Virus record (IMG/VR): IMGVR_UViG_3300048999_000173
Span: 1-64,000 of that record
Reading direction: 5' to 3' (one strand)
Source of the DNA: a virus
DNA length: 64,000 nucleotides
The notes under the pieces: generated by a model
The model's database searches: none
What the model saw: the letters and a program-made list of their open reading frames with translations, nothing else
What the model was told of the DNA's origin: nothing
Position numbers and translations under genes: made by a program
Shown here: in pieces, positions 23,648-30,848 of the stretch
Layout: each line of letters begins with the position of its first letter
How positions within the stretch are numbered: position 1 is the first letter of the stretch

Positions 23648-24358
23648 ATGAACGAGTACAACGACCCCAACGCCGACTTCAACGGCATCATCAACAACGC
23701 GTTCACCCCCAACCCGGCCACAAACCCGCAGGTCACACCCGGGCAGACCTACACCAGCCCGGCCGGCTTCTACACCGACACCCACACCGGCACGCACGGC
23801 CCCTACGGCCCGCCGCCCGCCCACCAGGCCCGCCCCGTCAAGACCGGCCTCACCCCCCGCGGGAAGGCCGCCCTCGCTATCGCCGCGACCATCTGCGCCG
23901 GCGGCGGCCTCCTCGGGTGGCAGCACTACGCCGCCGCCCAGGCGGCCAACCAGGTCAAGGCCCAGGAACTGCGGATCGAGCAGCAGAAGCTCGCCATCGA
24001 GCAGCAGAAAGCCCTCGACAAGGCCACGCAGACCGCGCAGAAGACCCAGAGTGCGGCCGACGCGAACCGGCAGAAGAAGATCGACGCCTGTGTGCAGGCC
24101 AACCGCGGCCTGGTCGGCAAGCAGCTCGGCGCGACCCTCTCCTCCGTCATCCAGGACTGCCAGACCCAGTACCCGGCCACCGCCGGGACCGGCGACATGC
24201 AGGAGGCGGCGACGTCCAGCACCACCGGCGGCAGCGGAAACGCCACCGACATCCTCCTCGTCGGAGGTGCCGCCCTCGCCCTCGGTGTCGGATTCGCCGT
24301 CAGGCGCGCCACCCGCCCCGCACCGGCCCCCGTCTACACCGGATACCCCACCCACTGA
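23648..24358 (+). CDS. membrane protein with coiled coil
   Basis: 236 residues. ATG 23648 is chosen because GGAG at 23637-23640 is 7 bases away, while ATG 23642 is too close. Residues 1-70 are Asn/Pro/Gly-rich, then a TM segment (residues 75-92, KAALAIAATICAGGGLLG), a coiled coil (ELRIEQQKLAIEQQKALDKAT), a Cys-containing segment and a second TM near the end (DILLVGGAALALGVGFAV). This looks like a two-TM envelope protein acting with the translocase. No family recognised. Confidence 0.65.
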   Translation: MNEYNDPNADFNGIINNAFTPNPATNPQVTPGQTYTSPAGFYTDTHTGTHGPYGPPPAHQARPVKTGLTPRGKAALAIAATICAGGGLLGWQHYAAAQAANQVKAQELRIEQQKLAIEQQKALDKATQTAQKTQSAADANRQKKIDACVQANRGLVGKQLGATLSSVIQDCQTQYPATAGTGDMQEAATSSTTGGSGNATDILLVGGAALALGVGFAVRRATRPAPAPVYTGYPTH

Positions 24359-24360
24359 CC

Positions 24361-24457
24361 TACTTCCCACTCACTTCCCGGCCAGGAAAACCCCAGCTCA
24401 CACCCCCACAACCGGCGAAGATCCTGGATCTTCGCCCTGGCCGGGAGGTGGGAAGTA
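24361..24457. repeat. nested long inverted repeat in the translocase operon
   Basis: Outer arms 24361-24386 and 24436-24457 pair over more than 20 positions (TACTTCCCAC ... CCCGGCCAGG and complement, with a small bulge), and a second hairpin inside (24414-24436, GGCGAAGATC / GATCTTCGCC, 3-base loop) fills the loop. It occupies the only sizeable gap in the operon (24359-24489). Terminator, mRNA-processing site or a DNA target for the transfer machinery are all possible. Confidence 0.65.
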
Positions 24458-24489
24458 AACGACCTTCACCCACGGGAGGAACCCGACTC

Positions 24490-26655
24490 ATGGCGAGCGA
24501 CACCGCCCCCGCCGCACCCGGCCCGGACGCCCCCGACATGCCCGCCCACGCCCCCCACCCGGCGACCGGAGCACCGGACGCCCCGACCCGCGGAGGCCTG
24601 GGCTGGCTCGCATCCGCCCTCCAGCCCGTCGACCCCGCCCGCCCCACCTTCGACCTCACCCCCACCCTGGGCGACACCACCGCCGACCTGAACGGCATCG
24701 ACCTCACCGCCCTCACCGGCGGGCCCGGCGGCGGCCCGTCCAGCGCCGCCTACCACGACGGCACCACCCCCCCCACCGACACCACCGGCACGAACAGCGC
24801 CGGCGGCCAGGAGAAGAGCATCGTCCGCGCCTGGCTCCTCGCCGGCGCCGAACGCTGGCGCAAGGGCGCCGACGCCCGCAACAAGGCGTTGGACATCCAA
24901 AAGGCCAAGGCCACCGCCCTGCAGGTCAAGGAGTCCCGCACCGTCAACCGCTCCGAGAAGATCGTCGGAGGGGGAACCAGCTCCGCCACCAGCGGCAAGA
25001 CCGACGCCGGGAAGTCGAACACCAGCAAGACCAGCAACTCCGGCCCGGGCGGGGCGAAGAACGGCTCCGCCGGCGGTAAGAGCACAGGGTCCGGCGCTGG
25101 CTCGGGGGCCGGTGGCCGCGGTGGAGGATCCGGCACCGGACGAGGAAACGGGGCGGGTACGGGCGGCGGCCGCGGCGGCACCAGGGGCAGCGACGCCGGC
25201 ACCAGCAAGGACCCGAAGACCAATCACGCCAAGGGCGCCGACCACACCAAGTCCCCCAGCCCCTCCAACAGCGGCGGGAAGCCCGGCAAGGACGGCCCGT
25301 CCGGCAGCCACGGCTCCTCCGGGAAGCTCGGCAAGGACACCGCCTCCCACAACGGCAGCGGGAAGAGCCCCAAGCAGCAGACCACCAGCACCTGCGGCGA
25401 CGCGTCCGGCATCAGCATGACCAAGGACAAGAAGCCCAAGGCGCCCAAGGACACCAGCGGCGACACCACGGCGGCCGCCCCGAAGACGCCCAAGCCGTCA
25501 CCCACGAAGAACCCGCCCCAACCGGGAAGCGGCACGCCGGGCCCCAAGGGCGGCCCGGGCGCGGGCGGGGGAGCGGGCGGCACCACTACACCCGGCGCGG
25601 GGACCGGCAAGCCCGTCGACATGAAGAAGAACCCCGACCTCAAGGGCGGCGACAAGACCAAGCCCAGCACCGACACCACCGGCCGCACCGACCTCACGAA
25701 GAAGCCCAAGACCGACCCCAAGATGCCGAGGGCCGGCGAGCAGCAGACCACCGGGCCGACCGTCCGCACCCAGGCCACCCGCGAAGCCGGATACCGCGAC
25801 GGCACCCGCCTCGGCACCGCCGTCGCCCACGCCGGCGCCTACAAGGACGGGGTCAAGGACGGCTACCGCGACACCTCCGAGGCTGCCGCCCGCGAGAAGG
25901 ACCGCCTCGACAAGGCCCACCAGAAGCACAAGCCGGGCGCCGCACCGCAGCCCGCCCCGGCACCCATACCGCCCAAGCCGACCGTTCCGCCGAAGCCCAC
26001 CACACCACCCCCCACCCCCACAGCCACCCCCCGCCCGGGCCCCGCAGCAGCGCCCAAGCCGACCAAGCCCACCACCGTCCCCGACCCGCGTACCGCCCTG
26101 ATGAAGCCCAAACCCAAGCCGAAGCCTGACCCCAAGGAGGCACCCGTGGCCGCCCCCAGCAGCGCCGACTACCACCCCCCGCAGCGACCAGCCGACACCC
26201 CGATCGGCGTCTCCCGCGTGGGCCAGACCCACGTCGTCCTGGACAGCGGACAGGTCATCTCCCGCGGCGAAGTCCGCAACCTCAAGGACTACGAACGGCG
26301 CTTGGACGAGAAGACCATCGCGATGCACAAACTCGCCGACCTGGCCAAAGCCCTCCAGGCGCACGCCCAGGACCAGAACAAGGAAGTCACCACCCTCCTC
26401 GAGCAGGCCCGCACCAAGTCCGTCGGCGCCACCCTCATCGGAAACCTGACCAGGCTCCAGGAACGCACGGCCCTCCAAGCCCACCAGGCAACCGAACTCC
26501 TCAAGCGGGCCGTTCGGGCAGCCGAGTCCACCACCGTCCTGCTCGCCAACGTGACCACCCGCTACGGCGGCATCTACAAGGCCGTCTGCGACTCCCCACT
26601 CGAGATCCCCGGCGAACTCGACTTCTACGACGACAGGACGGCCACCAGTGTCTGA
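24490..26655 (+). CDS. very large low-complexity transfer-associated protein
   Basis: 721 residues from ATG 24490, with GGGAGGA upstream. Residues 100-160 are helical (AWLLAGAERWRKGADARNKAL). Residues 160-480 are Gly/Ser/Lys-Pro low complexity. Residues 430-480 hold GYRDGTRLGTAVAHAGAYKDGV and GYRDTSEAAAREKDRLD, a motif pattern I associate with Streptomyces plasmid transfer loci. Residues 490-570 are a Pro/Lys linker and 600-720 a long coiled coil. Placed just before the translocase, it may tether or organise it; the role is inferred. Confidence 0.65.
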   Translation: MASDTAPAAPGPDAPDMPAHAPHPATGAPDAPTRGGLGWLASALQPVDPARPTFDLTPTLGDTTADLNGIDLTALTGGPGGGPSSAAYHDGTTPPTDTTGTNSAGGQEKSIVRAWLLAGAERWRKGADARNKALDIQKAKATALQVKESRTVNRSEKIVGGGTSSATSGKTDAGKSNTSKTSNSGPGGAKNGSAGGKSTGSGAGSGAGGRGGGSGTGRGNGAGTGGGRGGTRGSDAGTSKDPKTNHAKGADHTKSPSPSNSGGKPGKDGPSGSHGSSGKLGKDTASHNGSGKSPKQQTTSTCGDASGISMTKDKKPKAPKDTSGDTTAAAPKTPKPSPTKNPPQPGSGTPGPKGGPGAGGGAGGTTTPGAGTGKPVDMKKNPDLKGGDKTKPSTDTTGRTDLTKKPKTDPKMPRAGEQQTTGPTVRTQATREAGYRDGTRLGTAVAHAGAYKDGVKDGYRDTSEAAAREKDRLDKAHQKHKPGAAPQPAPAPIPPKPTVPPKPTTPPPTPTATPRPGPAAAPKPTKPTTVPDPRTALMKPKPKPKPDPKEAPVAAPSSADYHPPQRPADTPIGVSRVGQTHVVLDSGQVISRGEVRNLKDYERRLDEKTIAMHKLADLAKALQAHAQDQNKEVTTLLEQARTKSVGATLIGNLTRLQERTALQAHQATELLKRAVRAAESTTVLLANVTTRYGGIYKAVCDSPLEIPGELDFYDDRTATSV

Positions 26656-27028
26656 CCTGACCAACAAGCAGCTCCAGGCCCGAACCATCGCGATTGCCAA
26701 GCAGGCCGCCCGCAGCAGCCAAGAGATCAACCAGGTGGCCTCGCTGTTCGCTGAGGAAGCCCGCGACACCCGCCGCATCGTCAACATGATCGGCTCGAAG
26801 AAGGTCGACCCCGACACGGTGGCGGAGACGGAAGAACTCGCAAAGATCATCGACGGGCTGTCGGACGCCGCCCTCACCTACGCCACCACCACCGAGGACA
26901 CCTCCCGCAGCGCCGACTGGACCGCACAAACGGCCCGCACCGTCCACGACAACATCGGCGAACAGGTCAACCGCTCGCCGGCCCGCAACATCCACGACGT
27001 CCAACGCGAATGGCTCCAGCAGCAGTAA
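26648..27028 (+). CDS. helical hypothetical protein
   Basis: 126 residues from GTG 26648, overlapping the previous stop by 8 bases. All-helical (NKQLQARTIAIAKQAARSSQ, EINQVASLFAEEARDTRRIV, ETEELAKIIDGLSDAAL), with no TM segment, reminiscent of small partner proteins of type IV or conjugation ATPases. 52 bases from the translocase start. Confidence 0.65.
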   Translation: MSDLTNKQLQARTIAIAKQAARSSQEINQVASLFAEEARDTRRIVNMIGSKKVDPDTVAETEELAKIIDGLSDAALTYATTTEDTSRSADWTAQTARTVHDNIGEQVNRSPARNIHDVQREWLQQQ

Positions 27029-27080
27029 CCCCCGCCCACACCGTCACCACCCGCCAACCCGACAGGAGAACCCGCCCCTC

Positions 27081-29408
27081 ATGACCACGGCCACCACCAC
27101 CCAGCACCGGCCCGGCACCGAGCGCGCCATCGCCGCCGTCACCGCCGCCGCCCCCGTGGCCGTCGGCATCCTCACCCCCTTCCTGGACGGCGACGCCACC
27201 ACCGTCCTCGCAGGCACCTACGTTGCAGCCAGCGCCCTCACCATCAGCAACGCCATGAACTTGATCCCAGCCGACCTCGCCGAACAACTCCCCGCCTCCG
27301 ACGTCCTGAAGGCACACAAGGCCACCCTGTTCGGATCCACCCTCACCACCGGCCTCGCCCTCGCCATGGGCTCCTTCGCAGGCGGGCCCGGCGCCGACGC
27401 GCTGATGCTCGGCTGGCTCCACACAGCCTCCAACCCGATCCCCGGGATCGTCTCCCTCGGCTGGTGGGCCGCCACCCTCCTCGTCCCCTACAAACTGCGC
27501 CGCATCCTCTGGCCCACCCGCGCCCGCAAGACCGCCCAGCCCGCCCGCCCGCAGCGTCCGGCCCAGCACCCGGCCATGCCCGCCCTTCCCCCCGACGTCC
27601 ACGACATCCTCGCCAAGTGGGGCCAGCACATCTCCCCGGACACCGGCACCCACAAGGGACAAGTCCTCCACGTCACCCACTTCGTCCCCGGCCGGTACTG
27701 GAAGGGAACCATCACCGCCACCACCCCCGGCGCCCCCGTCACCGTCACCCCCGAAACCGTCTCCGGCGTCTACCGCAAGCCCGCCGAATGGATCCACATC
27801 AACACCGGTGCACACGCAGGGGAACGCCACATCACCGTCAACCTGACCGCCCCACCGGAACTCGACACCAGCACTCTCCAAGGCGCCTGGCGCAAGTGGG
27901 CCGCCCGCTCCGGCGGCATCATGGCCGACACCCACCTCGAGAACGTGCAGGACGACCCCAACACCGGCGGCCAAGTCGCCGTCGTCGTCGCCGGAGAGAA
28001 CCTCGACAAGCTGCCAGTCCCCGACCGGGCCTCCCTCGCCGGAGCCCTCCGCACCAAGCCTCTCCTCATCTCCTACGAGCTGCGCCAGGACCCCCGCCAG
28101 GCCGTCATCCGCAAGATGGACCGCAACCCCCTCCAAGACGGCGCCGAATTCCCCGGCCTCCACGTCCTCAAGCCCAACGCCAACGGCTACATCCAGATCG
28201 GCCCCGGCATCAGCGGCTTCCCCGCCCGCATCCAACTCCACGACCCGAAACTGGGCGGCCAGCACGTCATCGTCGCCGGCGTCACCGGATCCGGGAAAGG
28301 CGGAACCCTCCAACTCATCGCCCTCGCCCACCACACCAGCGGATCAGCGATCATCTACGCCGACCCCAAGGGCTCCAGCAACCCCGCCATCACCAAGATG
28401 GCCGCCTACTCCGGCCTCGGCGAAGACGCCGCAATGGGCGCCCTCCGCATCTGGTACCACGGCCTGATGCGCCGCATCGAAGCGTCAGCGCGCGCGGAGA
28501 TGAAGAACTTCAAGCCCGCCAAGGACCGCCCCTGGGCCCCCCTCATCTTCGACGAGGCCAGCACCTTGCTGACCTCCGCCACCTACAAGAAGGAAGCCGT
28601 CCACATCATCAAGGACGGAGCAAAAAAGGGCCGCTCCCTCGGCATGCCGATCGTCCTCGCCAACCAGATCCTCCAACTGGCTGAACTGGGCGGCGAATCA
28701 GCCATCCGCGACAACATGTTCTACGGCGGCTCCCTCATCCTCCTGCGCTCCGACAGCTCCCAGAAGCACCTCGTCGACCTCCCCGACACGTTCGCCGGCT
28801 GCAACCCCGCCGACATCCCCCCCGCCTGGGCCGAAGACCGCGCCCTCGTCTTCGACCCCAACACCCCCCAGAACGACCCCATCCGCACCTTCGGCCTCAA
28901 CTTCTGCGCAGCCCCCGGCGCGCACGCCGAAATGTCCCGCACCTGGATCCTCGAGGACGCCACCCCCTACATCGAACAGGACAACGTCGGCATCCCTCAC
29001 GACTGGCCCTTCTGGGAAGACCGCCACGAACTCGCCCAGATCTCCGTCCTCCCCGACGGCGAAGGCAACGAGGACGACGACTACGAAGGCGGATCAGCCG
29101 GCACCTTCCTCACCGGACTCGACATCGGCCCGAAGAAGCCCGCCAGCGCCGACGACAAGATCCTCACCGCGCTCAAGGACGTCGCCGACCCCATGGGCCT
29201 CGAGTCCATCTACCTCGACAAGCCCACCATCACGCGGATCACCAGCGTCGAAGGCTCCACCCTCGACAACGCCCTCTCCCGCCTCGCCACCAACGGCAAA
29301 ATCCACCGCCAGATCAAGGACGGCAAGGAGATCCGCGGCATGTACGCCCACGGCCCCCGCCCCATCACCCCCACCGACGAGACCGACAACGGAGACGCGA
29401 CAACCTGA
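27081..29408 (+). CDS. FtsK/SpoIIIE-type membrane DNA translocase (TraB-like)
   Basis: 775 residues from ATG 27081 (GACAGGAG upstream). Four hydrophobic segments in residues 15-140 anchor it. The motor domain has a Walker A of the form GVTGSGKGG (K at about residue 406, G where S/T is usual) and Walker B LIFDEAS (D491, E492), with a RecA-like core between them and a winged-helix-like C-terminus (YLDKPTITRITSVEGSTLDNAL). FtsK/TraB proteins pump double-stranded DNA. In Streptomyces, TraB moves conjugative plasmids between hyphae without a relaxase. It lies at the end of the membrane-protein operon and before the phage terminase genes. Confidence 0.9.
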   Translation: MTTATTTQHRPGTERAIAAVTAAAPVAVGILTPFLDGDATTVLAGTYVAASALTISNAMNLIPADLAEQLPASDVLKAHKATLFGSTLTTGLALAMGSFAGGPGADALMLGWLHTASNPIPGIVSLGWWAATLLVPYKLRRILWPTRARKTAQPARPQRPAQHPAMPALPPDVHDILAKWGQHISPDTGTHKGQVLHVTHFVPGRYWKGTITATTPGAPVTVTPETVSGVYRKPAEWIHINTGAHAGERHITVNLTAPPELDTSTLQGAWRKWAARSGGIMADTHLENVQDDPNTGGQVAVVVAGENLDKLPVPDRASLAGALRTKPLLISYELRQDPRQAVIRKMDRNPLQDGAEFPGLHVLKPNANGYIQIGPGISGFPARIQLHDPKLGGQHVIVAGVTGSGKGGTLQLIALAHHTSGSAIIYADPKGSSNPAITKMAAYSGLGEDAAMGALRIWYHGLMRRIEASARAEMKNFKPAKDRPWAPLIFDEASTLLTSATYKKEAVHIIKDGAKKGRSLGMPIVLANQILQLAELGGESAIRDNMFYGGSLILLRSDSSQKHLVDLPDTFAGCNPADIPPAWAEDRALVFDPNTPQNDPIRTFGLNFCAAPGAHAEMSRTWILEDATPYIEQDNVGIPHDWPFWEDRHELAQISVLPDGEGNEDDDYEGGSAGTFLTGLDIGPKKPASADDKILTALKDVADPMGLESIYLDKPTITRITSVEGSTLDNALSRLATNGKIHRQIKDGKEIRGMYAHGPRPITPTDETDNGDATT

Positions 29409-29428
29409 CCGCCCGCCCAGCGACCCAA

Positions 29429-29470
29429 GCGACTGAGCCCCCGACCACACCCGGCCGGGGGCCCAGTCGC
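29429..29470 (+). terminator. strong terminator after the translocase
   Basis: GCGACTG-A-GCCCCCG (29429-29443) pairs with CGGGGGC-C-CAGTCGC (29456-29470), a 14-bp stem with one mismatch, starting 20 bases after the stop at 29408. It separates the transfer-like operon from the late region. Confidence 0.75.
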
Positions 29471-29481
29471 GTCCGATGGGG

Positions 29482-29505
29482 AGGGGGAAGGCGGCTCAGA
29501 CAAAC
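29482..29505 (+). repeat. 24-bp inverted-repeat copy (left)
   Basis: A 24-bp sequence beginning AGGGGGAAGGCGGCTCAGAC and ending AAAC is identical to the complement of 63680-63703. An exact 24-base match 34.2 kb apart in opposite orientation is far beyond chance. No family of site recognised. Confidence 0.7.
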
Positions 29506-29702
29506 ACCGAAACGTACGGCAGCATCAGAAGTGCGCGGCCCGGGAGCTGCTTATTCCTTGAGAGACGTCCCCGCGCCCCTCGCAGGAGAACATGGCCCGG
29601 GCCGCGCACCCCCTGCATATATGCGCCCCTCGCCGGGCAGCAGTACCCGCATACCCCCCCGGCATCCGAGCCCCGCAGCCCCGACCCAGTACCCCCAGTA
29701 CC

Positions 29703-29731
29703 AGGTTGGGGCTGCGGCACACCCCCAACCT
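29703..29731 (-). terminator. hairpin overlapping the lipoprotein stop
   Basis: AGGTTGGGG (29703-29711) pairs with CCCCAACCT (29723-29731). It is immediately downstream of the leftward lipoprotein coding end, so it may terminate that transcript and shield the transfer operon from antisense. Confidence 0.5.
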
Positions 29732-30177
29732 CACGCACCCGGATGCGACCGGAACCACGCCACCATCCGCTGCAACGGCAACCCCACCGCCAGCATGTTC
29801 CCCCTCCCCGCCAGGTTGTCCCGACCGTAGTGATCGGCCTGCGCATCCGCCTGGCCCACGTACCCGATGGGCTCCGCATACACCGTGGCGTCCGCCGCCT
29901 TCATCGCATCCCGCACCCGGTCGGCCGCCGCCAGCTTCCGCGTCATGAACGCCTGACAGTCCGCCGCGTCCGTACACCCCGGCGCCACCACCTCCTGATA
30001 CGCCGCCAACGCCTCACGCGGCGACAACGCGGCCGCAGACGAGGCCGCGGCCGACACGGACGCAGACGACCCAGCGCCCGCCGTCTCGTCCCCGCCACTG
30101 CTCGAGCAGCCCGCCACCAACACCCCCACGACCACCGCACACACGGCCGCCGCCCCCCTCACACCCATACGTCTCAT
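29731..30177 (-). CDS. phage-encoded lipoprotein, possible superinfection-exclusion factor
   Basis: 148 residues from ATG 30177. A signal peptide (RRMGVRGAAAVCAVVVGVLV) ends in the lipobox LVAGC, so Cys would be lipidated and the protein anchored outside the membrane. The mature part is Ser/Ala-rich and then helical (ALAAYQEVVAPGCTDAADCQ, with Cys pairs). It is the only gene facing leftward between the translocase and the tail/lysis region, the usual placement of a lysogeny-expressed moron. Exclusion of related phages is a guess. Confidence 0.75.
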   Translation of the reverse strand: MRRMGVRGAAAVCAVVVGVLVAGCSSSGGDETAGAGSSASVSAAASSAAALSPREALAAYQEVVAPGCTDAADCQAFMTRKLAAADRVRDAMKAADATVYAEPIGYVGQADAQADHYGRDNLAGRGNMLAVGLPLQRMVAWFRSHPGA

Positions 30178-30242
30178 CCGCGCAGGATGACCCCACACCC
30201 CGGCCAGGGGGAACACACAGGCGGAAATCGGCGATCATTCGA

Positions 30243-30257
30243 CACAGGCGCGGGGCC
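30243..30257 (+). promoter_or_regulatory. late-gene leader motif, copy 1
   Basis: CACAGGCGCGGGGCC lies 33 bases before the start of the small terminase gene. The core CAGGCGCGGGGCC recurs before the portal (32495-32509) and scaffold (34465-34477) genes, so it is a shared upstream element: promoter, RNA structure or protein site. Confidence 0.55.
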
Positions 30258-30290
30258 GACAACCACACACCGAGCGGGAGCCCCACCGCC

Positions 30291-30848
30291 ATGGCCTGGT
30301 CGAAATACAAGCTGGACGAAGTCATCGTCCGCCGCACCAAACTCCTCGAGCTGCGCCGCCAAGGCGTCCGATACGACGACGAGCGCATCGAGAAGCTCGG
30401 CTACAGCAGCCCCGGCGCCGCCCGCAAAGACCTCGCACGCGCCCTCGAAGCCCACCGCGACGAGGAAGCCGCCGAGGTCGGCATCTACCGGCAGCAGGAG
30501 AACGAACGCCTCGACGCCCTTCTCGAGGCCGTATGGTCGCGCGCCACCACCCTCTCACCCGTCCTCGATAAGGAAGGCGAGGTCATAGACCACGTCCTGG
30601 ACGTGAAGGCCGTCGACACCGTGCTGCGCCTCATGGACCGCCGCGCCAAACTCAACGGCCTTGACATGCCCGTCAAGGCGGAACTGTCCGGGCCCAACGG
30701 AGGCGCCCTGAGGATCGGGCCGGCCGGAATCGATGAACTGAACAAGCTGATCAACATGGCTGGCGACCCCGACGCCGAAGACGACGCCCCGGTCGAAGAC
30801 GAAGAACTGGAAGACGGCGACGTGGATGACGACGGCGACCACACCTGA
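30291..30848 (+). CDS. terminase small subunit
   Basis: 185 residues from ATG 30291. The N-terminal region (TKLLELRRQGVRYDDERIEKL, GYSSPGAARKDLARALEAH) is an HTH-like DNA-recognition domain, followed by a long helix (EVGIYRQQENERLDALLEAVW) and a strongly acidic tail (DDAPVEDEELEDGDVDDDGD). Small terminases bind phage DNA and hand it to the large subunit. It overlaps the large terminase start by 23 bases, which is the normal order. Confidence 0.85.
   Translation: MAWSKYKLDEVIVRRTKLLELRRQGVRYDDERIEKLGYSSPGAARKDLARALEAHRDEEAAEVGIYRQQENERLDALLEAVWSRATTLSPVLDKEGEVIDHVLDVKAVDTVLRLMDRRAKLNGLDMPVKAELSGPNGGALRIGPAGIDELNKLINMAGDPDAEDDAPVEDEELEDGDVDDDGDHT

Larger units (their letters stand above)
29409..29730. 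other. 322-bp non-coding region before the packaging genes
   Basis: After the terminator there is no convincing gene on either strand. It holds the 24-bp sequence shared in inverted form with 63680-63703 (29482-29505), an AT-rich palindrome GCATATATGC at 29615-29624 in otherwise GC-rich DNA, and C-rich tracts. Its place just upstream of the terminase genes makes it a candidate packaging (cos or pac) site, which is inference. Confidence 0.5.

Noticed and set aside
24490-26655. Possible Pro/Lys-rich host surface protein gene
   Set aside because: No signal peptide or lipobox, and it lies inside the translocase operon with overlap coupling to the next gene.
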